From positions 18,522,001 through 18,586,000 of the forward strand of contig OX467088.1 of NCBI GenBank assembly GCA_950106755.1: 64,000 bases of DNA, given 5' to 3'. Position 1 is the stretch's first letter, and each line of letters starts with the position of its first letter. Below, in pieces: positions 11,699 to 23,060 of the stretch. This DNA comes from Climacium dendroides. Its lineage: Eukaryota > Streptophyta > Bryopsida > Hypnales > Climaciaceae. Both the position numbers and the translations under genes were made by a program. The notes beneath the pieces are model-generated. The model ran no database searches. It had not been told where the DNA came from and worked only from the letters and a program-made list of their open reading frames with translations.

Positions 11699-13348
11699 TT
11701 AGGATCCAATGGTAGGGCTCTCATCAGGTCTCTCCAACTGCTCAAAGACCTCATTTAGATTCCGGTTCCGTTCTCCATCCGTAGGTAGAACCGGATGTTC
11801 TTCCTCAGCTTCCGGGGAGTCCAAATCTATCGGCTGATGTCCGGTCGAGGGCGTCTCCTTCTTTGCCTTGCTTGACTGGGGTGTCTTGTCCTTTCCCGGC
11901 TCCTGAGCTACGTCTTCCGGAAACAAGTCCGGAAGAGAAATTTCTGAGAGCCGGACCGGAATTTCTGTCAACTTCTGGCTGCTCTCCACGATCCGGTCCG
12001 CTGACTCCCGTGCCTTGGATAGGAGCTTCTCCATCTGCTCCTCAAAATCGGTGAGGATGTGCATCACCCTGGTTCCGGATATCTTCTTGTCCTTATGCAC
12101 CTCCTCTTCGAACAGGCGCGCCTTGGTGACTGCGGCTCCGGGTCCTCCAAGCACGTCCTTCACTTCCGCAGCCAACTTCTTCATTTCCTCCGCCATCTCC
12201 TTTGTCGCGGTGGCGTTCTCAAGCAACGCGAATAGTTCGGCCTTGAGGGTGTCCACCTCATTGTGCTGCCGCTTGCTGTCCTCCTTCATCTTCCGGAGCT
12301 CTTCCGGATTGATAACACTTTCAGCCACCTTCCGTGGCAATTGACTGTCCGGTTCCGCTCCGATTAATTCCGCGATCTCCCCGAGCGCCCGCTTCTTAAC
12401 TTCCCAATCCGCCCGGATTCCGCAGAGGATCCCAACCAACTCGTCGAACGGATCTACAGTTCCGGATCCAGATGCCACATCCGGTCCGGTTGGAGTCTCC
12501 CCTCTGCGCGGACGCGGATGTCCCAGGGGCGTTCCTCGATTCCGAGTCGGAGAGGTTTTCTGCCTCTTGGCGGGAACATACGGTTCCTCCTCTTCCTCTT
12601 CTTTTTCTTCTTCCTCCTCCTCGGTTTCGTTTCCGGAATCCGCTTCTTGGTCGGACTCGGATTCGCCGTACTTCATGGTCCGCTCCTGGGCCTTCCACAC
12701 CTTCAGCTCCACTTCCGTCAACAGTTCCTGTTGCTGGTAGAGGTGGTACACATAAGGGCACAGTGGGGTAGCCTTACTTCTCCCCACTCTTGTAGCAAGC
12801 TGGGACACCAGATCAAAGAAGATCCGGCCCCAGTCTACTTTCCGGGTTCCGCTCAGCGCTCCGAAAATCGTGTTAGCCAAGGTGATAGTCACCCTGGTGG
12901 GCTTTTCCGGATGCAGAACCGGAACCAGGAACTAGAGCAGGCGTTGCTCCCGGTCATCGAGGCAATCTTCGACCGCGTAGCCGTCTTTCGGATTTACTAC
13001 GCTTCCGAACTTGCCCTGGACGAAATCATCCTTCCGGTTGGCAAGCCCGAGTCCTCCTGGCCGGAATCCGTATACGTCCCGCCATAAAGCCTCGGTCCAT
13101 TGGACCGGATTCCCTCTCAGGGTGTTATCGAACTGATTCGATACGCCACTCAGGATTTCTCTAACCATCCTCTCATCTTTGAAACCCCAAGGTTTCAAAG
13201 CTAACCCCTGACAACCCATCAACGACAAATCCTCTCTGAGCTCTCCCTGTTCCGGTTCCTTGGTCGGCATGACCGGAACCACTTTTCTAAGCTTTACTTC
13301 ACTCGGGGGCGGGGTGTTAGAACCTCTCTTCCGGTTCAGTCGTGGCAT
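11699..13348 (-). pseudogene. Uncharacterised plant transposon protein with acidic and coiled-coil regions, one internal stop
   Basis: A single frame of 550 codons runs from ATG at 13348 to a stop at 11699, broken only by one TAG at 12934-12932 between DDREQRLL and FLVPVLHPEK. The N-terminal third (VQWTEALWRDVYGFRPG, KFGSVVNPKDGYAVEDC, TITLANTIFGALSG) looks globular and conserved, similar in style to plant transposon-associated ORFs of unknown function. It is followed by a Glu-rich stretch (EEEEEEKEEEEEE), a basic Pro/Arg region, and a long Lys/Glu coiled coil. I do not recognise a catalytic domain. The intact frame on both sides of the TAG suggests a recent nonsense change or an unused readthrough site. 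Sense codons rich in CCG and CGG follow the CCGG bias of the element. The function is unknown. Confidence 0.55.
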
Positions 13349-13660
13349 GAGGGTAGCTCCACCCGGTTTTCACTCTTCTACAGTCCTAACAAGGGAGCGC
13401 CGACACTTAGATGTTCCGCTCCGCCTGTAAACTAACCTATTGGCGTGCTCACACTCTTAGCTTCTCAAGTATCCGCTCGCACTCAAGGTCTCACCCACTC
13501 ATGTCCGGAGGAGATCTCTCCGTCTCACACCCCTCTTTCACTTCCGGACCCTCTTGTACTTCCTCTTCCTTGCCGTGGTCAACGATAGAAATGTCAGGCG
13601 CTAAATCAGGACACGACAATACGTGGAAATCTAGAGACCTGAAAATGGGCAGGGCCAGGC

Positions 13661-13670
13661 TTTATATAGT
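13661..13670 (-). promoter_or_regulatory. TATA box for the nested minus-strand gene
   Basis: On the minus strand the sequence reads ACTATATAAAGCC, a good plant TATA box, about 310 bases upstream of the ATG at 13348. Nothing else nearby competes as a core promoter. Confidence 0.5.
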
Positions 13671-14106
13671 CCTGACGCCCTGGACTGTCTTTATGACCGG
13701 TCGGATATCCGGTCCGGTTCTTGACATCCGGTTATCTCCTAATCCGGTCAACAAGATTCCGATTGGAAATACTATCCGGTTGTACATCTAATCCGTTCCG
13801 CTTTGACCTAAAACCGGATTAGTTCCGTAAGGTCCTTTTGGTGACTATTTTTGGATTTATTTTTCTTTCTAGATGAATCCGGATACCTATTTCTAATTTC
13901 CGGTTCGCTCAAAAAGGTAAACAAATAAAAATCGAAAATATGAGTTGTCACACATTCACCCATACTTTCATTTGTTTTTGTATGCAACTTAAAAGAATAA
14001 TACAAGTGTAGCATTCCTTGACATCTGTTGTAGCTGTATAAGAGTCCCATCAATAAATATGCATGAGTAGGTACTGCTGGTTTTGACTTGGTGTGGTACG
14101 ATGCAG

Positions 14107-14148
14107 GCTGCTGTTGTCAAGAAATCGGATGCACCTCGGAAGAAGTGA
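14107..14148 (+). CDS. Possible last exon of the TnpA-like gene
   Basis: After an acceptor-like GATGCAG the sequence encodes AAVVKKSDAPRKK followed by TGA. The basic composition matches the end of the preceding TnpA exon (KKIRKATFHS). The phase does not join perfectly: the donor at 10534 leaves one base, so a different acceptor or donor may be used. The nested element would then sit inside this last intron. Confidence 0.35.
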   Translation, partial: AAVVKKSDAPRKK

Positions 14149-15183
14149 GTCTCTATTTGCCACAGCGTGTCCAACTTCACATCGCATATGATGGTCAAGC
14201 ATGTTATTCAGAACATTGAGTAGAACGCACCATGTTTTCATCGAAAGTGCTGTAGTTAATGTTGTTGTGGATTTCTTCGTAGTACTAGACTATGGCATTT
14301 TTGTGCAGAAGTTGGCAAGTGGCCTTATAATCCCAATGCCATTGAAAACACAGGCTTCTATGCTTGGACATCTCTTACAAAGACACATAATTCATCTTCT
14401 AATGGCATATCTCAATCTTCCATTCACTCATGTATATGGGCTGTAGAGGACATCGTCTTTGATGTTGCGGTTTATGATTCACGTTGTTCATGTCGTTCGA
14501 GAAAACATCCTTCCTCTCGCATTGTATGTCTTCTGTAATGCTCAAGAAAACACTGCAGATGTCACTGTGCGTGTCGAACGGAACACTAAGCGCAAAGCAA
14601 TGCATACCCCAGTACACGGGTTGCTCTACTTAATGTCACAATAGACGTGTATGTGGACGATGTCTGCGATTTCAGCAAAGAATAAATTTCACAATATTAT
14701 CCACCCAGCTCGTTTCCTAAAGCACATTCTCGTTGACTTTGATGTCATTTAAAACATCCTCCTGTCAAATGTGACGTCCCAGAGAACATCACACAAAACA
14801 CCGGCATGTACCGCAAAAGAGTGCCACGTCAGCTGCGTGCTCCGGAAATTATTTTCCACGTCGGATATTTAGGGGTCTACGTCATTGGACACGTCACAAC
14901 GTCGTTGGATGAAAAAGTTGTCCAACGTGTTCCTGCCCATCGTTAAAAATCCTACGTGGATGCCAAAACCCCTCCACATGGCACTCTCAGAAACTCTTGG
15001 ATGACCCTGTTGTTTTCGATGTCACAAAAAATTTAAGCACGTTTTAGCACATAACATGGCACATTTTTGGCACATTTTTTTAAACGGATTTTTTTAGACG
15101 TCACTACAGGCATCGTCCTTGTTAAATTAGACATCACGCCACGTTTTTTCCCTTGTTAAAAAAAACATTGATTTCTTATAGTG
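14149..15183. other. CACTA 3' region: motif arrays and subterminal repeats up to the right end
   Basis: No gene is seen. Phased GAYRTY arrays continue at 14558-14587, 14632-14667 (AATGTC, GACGTG, GACGAT) and 14741-14800 (GATGTC, AACATC, GACGTC, AACATC). Closer to the end, ACGTC occurs at 14826, 14858, 14879, 14891 and 14899. An inverted pair TTGGA/TCCAA surrounds 14905-14940, and GGCACATTTTT is directly repeated near 15060. Such clustered motifs are expected of a CACTA subterminal region. The terminus is TTCTTATAGTG ending at 15183. Confidence 0.6.
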
Positions 15184-16014
15184 TGCTTTTGGCAAGATCA
15201 TAGGTACGCCGTCAAAATCAAATCTGAAAACAACGCACTGACATTGGGGGCTATGTCAGTTCTTAATGAAGATATTATTGTATGCATTTTCAATTGAAGG
15301 ATTATTGCAATGAATACCTAATCTAAAGCAATATGGTGTATAATATTGGCTACACATTGAATAGATATGAATTGCCAAACTAAACCTAAAGAGCTCTTAG
15401 ACTTTTAAATGACCCACATTTGGCTTATTCTTTACCTCATCTCTTGCAGTGGATTCAATTCTCCATGTTCATGAAGTTTGTTTGCAAGTTCCAGCAATGG
15501 CTTGGCTTAGAGTTCGTGGTCATGACATTCCTCTGTTGTTCCCAATGGTAGCGGGTGAATGCGCTAGAGTCACTTGTCACCTTCTGCACGTTCGTTTTAG
15601 ACTTGTAGAAACCTCCATCTACATTGAAGAAGAGAAATGGTCGGAATGAGGTGAAGTGTTGTAGTCTGTCCCAGTTGTGAAGTCAATGGAGGATGGGATG
15701 CATTGCTGGTACCTTGCTCCTGGAAACTATAGAACATATGGTCTTCCACTCTCCATGCTAAGTGCATCTACAGAAATCCAGAGTCGCCAGTGAGATAATT
15801 CTACAGTTGATATGCCATGTAGTCCTCGTGCCCTATCACCCAGTCCACCTAGAGAAGCTCTACCAGTTCTACACATGCCTACAGTACTTCCTGTCGTGAA
15901 AATAGAGAGATTAGATCCAATTATAGAGTTGTCTATCGAATCTGAAGGAGACTCAATGTCAATGCTCAAAGACAAAGTCGTTTTGTCCAAATTGCATCTC
16001 GAGAGGCGAACATT
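15184..16014 (+). other. Upstream flank of the MULE-like pseudogene
   Basis: This stretch lies between the CACTA right end and the first recognisable transposase sequence. A candidate acceptor (CTCTTGCAG, ending near 15449) opens a 66-codon frame, and another frame at 15812-16018 is Pro/Ser-rich. Either could be an N-terminal exon of the following pseudogene, but neither resembles a known domain and the frames do not join cleanly. Confidence 0.35.
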
Positions 16015-19000
16015 GTGAAATCACTATCTAGAACCCGGTCAACAAGTCTCTCTAATTCCTCATTGTCACTACCCCCACTACAAACACATGTACTAATGAA
16101 AACAAGCATCATGGAATGTCTCAAGAGACTTGTCACTATGCATCGCTCTTGGAACGAATTGTCCACAATGGATCTAAGCACCGTGAAGCACCACAAGGTT
16201 CCATTTCTTCCACCTATATTCGACGGGGATGTCATCTTCGAATTGCCTCCTTATGGACCATCTTCATCTTCATCAGGGGCTAAGAACCTAGAAAGAATGG
16301 ACAAGCGCTATGATGGACATCCGTGGTGCAAGCTCGTAACCACAAACATCCACAACTCCGACAACCTCAAATTTTGTAAGTCCTACTGTGCTAGCCATCT
16401 TGCTTGTAAGAATGCCAACTGTCAGTATTTGAAGAGAGCCTCAAAACGAAATGAAACTGAGTGGAGTGGCTACACTGTGTTTCCTTTCACTGCTAGTGGG
16501 TGTCCCCTAAAAGAATCCACCCTAGTTTGCAAGGTCTACAAGATGCCACCAACGTATCTTGACGCATGCAAGGCTAGGATGTACTTTGCATACACTAATC
16601 ATCCAGAAATGACTAGGGCTGCTATTCACCTTGGAGAACATGGCCACCTATTGCTAGAGGTATGTATAGAGATTCTACTGAAATGATTTGTGGACTCATT
16701 GCGGAGCAAGTGGCCAAAACACCCATAGCCTCAAACTCTGCAATCACTCTCTCTGCTAGCAAAGATTTCCTCAGAAACTACCTATTTCACAATGGAGAGA
16801 GGGAGAAGAAGATGTTAAAAGCAGAGGAAATGGAGGAGGTCATGGATCGCTTCCAATATTTGAGTAGTCCAAGTATTTGCAATGTCATCTCTACTTTCCG
16901 TTCTAACAACCAAGGAGGGATAATCGACAACATTATGACTATGAAGAGAGAGTCGAAGTTTGAGTTCATACATGACAACGTCTTCCCAGGTCAAAGCAAG
17001 GAAAAGGTATACATTTTCAAGATGCTTACAAAAGGACCTGGAAGTAGAGTGGACCTCGTAAGGCGGATGCAACTGGAACGGGACCTGCAAAATGTGTAGT
17101 TGATGTTTGACCACGTGAAGCACATGAAGGACTGGACCACAATGGCCTGCCATGTGTACAATATGGAGTACAAGAAGGTGATGACGATTGCAATGTGCGA
17201 TATGCAATCCAAAGATACAAAAGTTCAAGTACAATTTTGGCGGAGCTTGAACACTGCCATGCATTGCCATGGATTGGCAAACCCTAACTTCAAGGGATTT
17301 ATGGCAGATAGTGCCATGGCCAAGTAGAATGCGGTCCGCATTGTATATAGTAGTGGTTCCACCAATGTGAGAATGGAGAATCGCGAAAGAACATGTTTGT
17401 TGCATTGGAGTACCTCTCTTCACAAGCATACGTAGAAGTACATCAAGGAAGCATTTCGATAGCAACATATTACGTTGTACAAACAATACAAAGATTTAGA
17501 GAACATAGACCAAGCCGAGGTCCGTTACCTTGCAATACGGTCTTGGTGGTTGTCGTCTGGAGCTGCCGTCAAAGAAGCTCTACATCACCTAGACTATTGG
17601 CTAGCTTTTTGGCATTTTTGATACCGTCAATGGGGAGGCTTCATGGACATGGTGAGTGAATCGCGAATTTGAATTTGTGCAAGGGCTTAAGGTTTTGAAG
17701 CTCATATTCTAATAGAAAACTCCATGTACTTGACAAGATTTTAATTTTGTCTTTGATTTTTATTAAAATCTTGGAATTTTTTCCTCCACACTAACGAAAG
17801 CGAAGGGTCCAACAAGCACTATACTAACATGCCTCGGATCCGACTGATGTTTTGGAGGTGTCAGTATGACCCCCTCATTTATGTTAAATGAAATAAAAAA
17901 TTGAATTCTGGTAATAGCAAATGCTAAATGTTTGTTCTGTTTAAATAAGAAAGTAAATTAGAAAAAATATATTAATTATCTCAATAGGAATACATTCCTA
18001 CGAATAGGAGTGATTACAAGTCTGTCACCTTATGGAACTACATAGCCAACTAAGATACATTGTTAAGAATTTTGCAAGTTCCCATGGTTGTATATATGAA
18101 TTACTAACTATCTTAATATCTTGCCTGGAATGTCTAGAAATTAAACTTGGAAGAGATGTTGGACCTGCCATCATGCAATTTATCTGAAACAATGCATAAC
18201 AAGTGGCTACAAATGTCTAGAAAGCGAGGAAACAACCTCTTTGACGCCACATGTGATGATAGTATTCGTGCTTGGATGCAAATGACAAACTACCGGGCAT
18301 ATTTGAAAGGATATGCATCGGAATCAAGGCCGTCAAAGGGAGAGCTCAGGTTGAGAGCTGCTAAAAGAAGTGGAGATCCCAAGAAGATTGCAGAGGCGCT
18401 AAACACATTGCTTGGGGTAGAGGGTGTGGGAACCAGAATACCACACCTAGAAGGAGAAAAAACATTAGGAAGCACAAAAAGGAAGTTGGACGTGCCCATT
18501 GGTGATGCAGGATCACATAGACCAAACAAAATTAACTTTTCTCAACCCCGCGTAAGAACGAGGTCTACCACAAGTGTCTCTCAATTTTCTCAAGACAAGG
18601 ATAAACAACCTCAGCCAAATACTTCTCAACATGTTACGGTAGCATTTGAAAGCAATTGCGATACATCAAAATGGTAGATTGCTAAAATCAGCCACAAATC
18701 CAACGCAAGATGCCAAGCTCAACAACATAGATCAAATATCAAGTGCACCAACAAGATTGCAAAAGGGAGGAAGGGTACTCTAGCTCCTACTTACCGCGGT
18801 CAAAAAGAAGAGTACAGGAGTAAGCGAGAGGTGGTGGCTGATTTCTGGTTTTGTTGGGATGACATCGAACGATGCGTGAAAGGGACAAAGCAAAAGTGGA
18901 TCTTTGATTGGCCAGAGGTGCCGGAGGTTTGGCCTGTCTTATCTGAAATTAACTTAAACCGAGAAGAGACATTGTTGCTACAGCATGTAGGATTTCGCCT

Positions 19001-19523
19001 ACAGGAACGACCAATCTTGTCACCACGTCGGTTGTTCAACATGTCAAAGATTTTGAGCCTTATTCTGTATGACCACCCCTTACCAAAGAACTCGGACGTG
19101 TATCCAACAGTGAGGAACAACAGAGCAATTCAAAAGATTGCAAATGCACCTACTGCCGAACAACGGAATAAGTGGAAAAGTGTAGATAATGTTACAAGAC
19201 AAATTCTAGAAGTAATACTACTCCCTCTCCCAAGCCTTGGTGCAATTGTGGAGTCAGAGACAGGGTCAAGCTCTAACAAAAATGCATATCAAGTTACAAT
19301 GGGCCAATTCCCCACGTACACATGCCCAAACTTCGTGAATATGGTAATTTCCACTATTGGAGATCAACAGCAGTATATCAATTGCAAGCACTTATACTAC
19401 GTGTACATATACTTTTGCAAGATGGATGTCCACAAAGACAAATTCATTCATGCACCAAGTTATAGCTTCAATGAGTTGAAGGGACTGCTAGTACAAGCTG
19501 GAATGATCATACTTCCAGAATAG
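16015..19523 (+). pseudogene. MULE-like transposase pseudogene with GCM/WRKY-like zinc finger and SWIM finger
   Basis: The N-terminal part has a Cys/His cluster (FCKSYCASHLACKNANCQYL then HLGEHGH), typical of the GCM/WRKY/FLYWCH zinc fingers found in Mutator-like transposases. The core (TTMACHVYNMEYKKVMTIAM, FKGFMADSAMAK, ERTCLLHW) resembles an RNase H-fold DDE domain. The C-terminal exon contains a SWIM-like CxF...CKH finger (TYTCPNF, INCKHLYYV). The gene appears to have two main exons, about 16015-17651 and 18137-19523, joined in phase by an intron with a GTGAGT donor. It is dead: there is a frameshift near 16660 and in-frame stops at 17097, 17325, 17433, 17460, 17619 and 18675. Translation is otherwise well preserved through all of them. 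I recall similar proteins from non-seed plants. No terminal repeats were identified, so the element borders are unknown. Confidence 0.7.
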
Positions 19524-20552
19524 CCATGGCCACAATTTGCAATGTATTTCAATTGTAATGCACCCATTTTATATATAACAATTGAAATGGTTTGATGCAG
19601 ATTTTTTTCATTTGATTTCCATTTCCATTTCCACTCTAGTGTCCATGTTATGCATACTTTTCTTTGTAATACTCTCCTTTATTTTCCTAGATTCTCTTCT
19701 TCTTGATTGCAGTCCTCCTTTGTTCTACCTTTATTTTGCTTTCTTTTGAAATCCATACCATCTTTTACAATCCATTTCTTTTATTTCTTGAAAGGTTTAC
19801 AGAATATCAGAATTGGCCAGTGTGTTATCCTAAACCCAAAAAATGCAACTCATATGTTTTTATGAAAAATCAAAAATCAAATGAAGGAAGGCACTTGAAG
19901 ATGTGAGTGACATTCCAGCCACTATAATTCAAAATAATCACCTCACCCGAACAATCTATGCAATAATTAAAAATCTATGGCTGTATCTATATGATGATGA
20001 CATATTCATTTGAATAACCTTTAATTTACCATTTTCAAAATACAAAGCTACTTCGAAGCTCCAATTACAATAAAATGTCATTGGCCCAATGGATGCAGTG
20101 AATTGTGGTAGTGAACTTCCAATTGGTGTTGTAGATGTATTCTCATTTGAACTCATTCATTTTATAGCATCTAATGTTGCCAACTGCAATCAATATGGCA
20201 TATGTTGCCTATAACCATGCTAATACATGAGCGTAGAATACTGATGAGAGTTGAAAATGGAGAAGAGTGACAAGACCAATGTTCCAGGGTTCCTATTCAT
20301 GTGTCCCACAACACATGTTCAGAGGTCACTTTTCAGTCTTCACTTGTTCCATAACGATTGGCATTTCATAATGAGTCACTACATAAGCTGTCATGTTCAA
20401 TGAACAATCATTGCTAGAGGACCGTTCGGGGAATAGACATTGGTTGTAATCATATGGCATATTATATTCCCAATGATCCTCTAGCATTTTGTTAAAGATT
20501 AATTATGTCATTTGTAGTTTGTATCTGAGCGACTTCGTATTTGGGCGAAAAA
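19524..20552. other. AT-rich flank, no gene seen
   Basis: This follows the stop of the MULE-like pseudogene. It holds pyrimidine-rich stretches and no recognisable coding sequence. It may include the 3' untranslated region and lost terminus of that element. Confidence 0.4.
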
Positions 20553-20890
20553 ATGGTGAGTGATGGAGTGGCCCCCCCCCCCCTAAATTAAAAATTTGGG
20601 GATGAATTTGTGTTCACTGAAAGTGCTCAACTTTCATAACTTGTAGAAAAAAATATGGTGATTGATGGAGTTGCCCCCTCCATTAAAAATTTTGGATGAA
20701 TTTGTGTTCATTGAGAGTGCTCAACTTTCATAACATGTAGGAAAAAAAGTATGGTGATTGATGGAGTTGCCCCCTCCATTAAAATTTGTGGATAAATTTG
20801 TGTTCACTGGTGGTGCTTGGCTTTCAGAACCTATAGGAAAAAAAATATGGTGAGTGATGGAGTTGCCCCCCAATTAAAAATAAAATTTCA
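20553..20890 (+). repeat. Tandem repeat, about 96-102 bp period, 3.4 copies
   Basis: Units start with ATGGTGAGTGATGGAGT or ATGGTGATTGATGGAGT at 20553, 20655, 20751 and 20847. Each includes a C-run followed by a GATGAATTTGTGTTCA segment. The first unit has a pure C tract of 13-14 bases. No coding frame runs through all units. Confidence 0.85.
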
Positions 20891-22739
20891 AACAATCCAC
20901 GGTTATAGGGTATATGGTGATAGGTCACAAATTAGACTTTTTTCCTCTTTTTTCCCAACAAAATTGGAAAAAAAATTGGGAAGTACACATTTCCAATTTC
21001 TTTTAGTTTGGGGGCTCCAAGCTCACAAGCTCCACGCTCCATGCTCTCGCTCGCACGCTAGCGTCGTTGATCCAAACTCGTTCCAATTTATATTAAAACT
21101 TCACCTTACTCTATCTCGTTTGTTATAGGTCTATTTTCTAATTGTAAGATAGTTTTTAAAAAACTTGAAGGATTTCCTAGACAATTCTAAATCTAACTTA
21201 AGTTGTTGGTTAGTTGACTTTTAGATTTGATTATGAATTCCTAATTGCTACTACTACTTCATTGGATTCCTAATTCTAATTTCTATTTTTAGGTATAAAG
21301 TGTTTTAACGTAAAGTTCCCAAAATCATCTTTCTAGAAAGGTTCAACACTTATGCTTTTAACTTTTCTAGGAAAAGTTATGGATGGATGAAGTTTGACCG
21401 CTAATTGGTTCTCCAAACTTCATCCACTATTTTTCTTTCACTTTAAAGTATAAAATTCACTTTTGACTTTTATTTTGACTTTTGATTCTAATCTAGTTTC
21501 TAAGATTCTTTTTGGATTACTTTGGATTACTTTCTAAATTTTCATCTATTTTTACTTCTAATTTTCATCCAAGTGTATTTTGGGGAGTTTTTATCTATTT
21601 TTTATATTTAATACCTTTTTGGAAAGCTACTAAATTTTTCTAACTAAGTTTGAATTCAAAGTTTGGTTTTCTAATTGTCCTGGTGGTATGAATCTAAACT
21701 CTAACTTACATTACTATTGTCTAATTCTAAGTCAATTATTTCTACAAAAACAAAGCAATTGAGGGAAAAAAATATCAAACTCACCTCAAGTTTTGCGGAT
21801 TTCATGATTCCATCTTCATACACCACGATGGTAATCTCATCATAAACTCCTTGCACTTCCATCATGTGTTTTTTCATATTTAAGTTGGTATATTGTATAA
21901 TAGTTAAGTAGTTGCAATCTTTTCTTTCTTGGATCCAAAGCTTCTTTTTCTTTTTCTTCTACCACTTTCTAATATTCTATTTCTTTTCAAGATATTTTTG
22001 TAAATCAAGTCCTATCAAATCTAAATCCTAAATACTTTGCTAATTTGTTTGGGAACTAAACAAATCGTAGTTTAACTTCTTCTAATTAGTAATTAAATTT
22101 AGAATATCAAGAAGTCAACTATTCATTCATTTTTTGTTTGTTTGTCTTCTAATCAAAGTCTAACCTCAATTAATGGAATAAATGATCCCCTAATGGATGG
22201 TTCAATTTTGGCAATCTCTCCTTCTCTCGAACTATCTAAATCATTAGATGAAATTTGAGTCCTCTTGAAGATTGTGAGTTCCCAAGCTCTGAAAATAGTC
22301 TCAATTGTGTAGGAACACTACTAGCTGTATACTAGTCTGACATGGTCAAGACTATGCTACATCATTTTTTGAATTCTTTTTAAAAAATCAATTTTTTTTG
22401 GCATTTTAGAAATTTTAATTTTAATTTTTAAGAAAATTTTGACAATCGTTTACGTTTTTTTCCAGCTGTGGGAACAAAATTAAGAATGGGCTTGAAACTG
22501 TCTTCTAGAGGCCTCAAATGTCTTCTAATGGCTAAATTCTTGAACAAAGTCTATTTGTTTTGCAATTGCTTTTTTTGTTGGATTTGAAGTTTAGTATATT
22601 GGAAATGAGTCCAAAGCTTTTGCAGATACAAATTCGCAACCCAAGGCTCAAACCAATATGTAATTTGGCCTAACAAATAAGAATTTGCAATTCCAAGCTT
22701 AGCTGGCATGTAATTGGCCTCAATTTTCCAATCAATATT

Positions 22740-23060
22740 TGTAGTTTGAGCTTATAACCTTTCAATCACTTCATATTTGAAATTCCAAACTTTAGTTACA
22801 TTTGGTATTTGAAATTCAAACCTCGTTCAACATACTATTTGACATTTCAAACTTAATCACTTTGGTGTTTGAAATTCCAAACTTAATCTTCTCGTATTTT
22901 GAAACCAACCATTTAGTCAATTCTTTGTATTTGAAATTCCAACTTGATAGTTTTTCTAGTATTTTGAAACCAACCTCTTAGTCTATTCTTTATATTTGAA
23001 ATTTCAAACTCAATCACTATGGTATTTGAAATTTCAACCTCATAATCACTTTGGCATTTT
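22740..23060. repeat. Degenerate TTTGAAATTCCAAAC array
   Basis: The phrase TTTGAAATTCCAAAC or a close variant recurs roughly every 25-50 bases (for example near 22767, 22805, 22868, 22927, 22994 and 23021). The copies are too diverged for a single clean period. No open frame spans it. Confidence 0.5.

Larger units (their letters stand above)
10534..14000 (-). mobile_element. CCGG-rich element nested in the CACTA element (ends undefined)
   Basis: Between the TnpA donor at 10534 and the possible last exon at 14107 the composition changes abruptly. Dozens of CCGG sites occur, mostly as TCCGGT, ACCGGA or TTCCGG, while the surrounding CACTA sequence has few. The segment has its own minus-strand gene (13348 to 11699) and its own TATA box on that strand (13661-13670). 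No LTR pair, terminal inverted repeat or target duplication could be found by eye, so the class is unknown and both ends are approximate. The 12-nt GAYRTY arrays are absent here, as expected if this DNA arrived later. Confidence 0.55.
1111..15183. mobile_element. CACTA (En/Spm-like) DNA transposon, right end present, left end not found
   Basis: The segment holds the two genes expected of a CACTA element, a TnpD-type transposase (minus strand) and a TnpA-like protein (plus strand), transcribed divergently from the 5.5-7.2 kb region. The right terminus reads ...GATTTCTTATAGTG at 15170-15183, the reverse complement of CACTATAAGAAATC, which is a classic CACTA end. The bases after it (TGC) would be one half of a 3-bp target duplication. 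The start given here is only the first position where element-specific 12-nt repeats appear. About 3.4 kb of another element is nested at roughly 10.5-14.0 kb. The open TnpD frame suggests a fairly young insertion. Confidence 0.75.

Noticed and set aside
10540..13980. LTR pair for the nested CCGG-rich element
   Set aside because: The left and right 500 bases were compared in direct orientation and show no convincing similarity.
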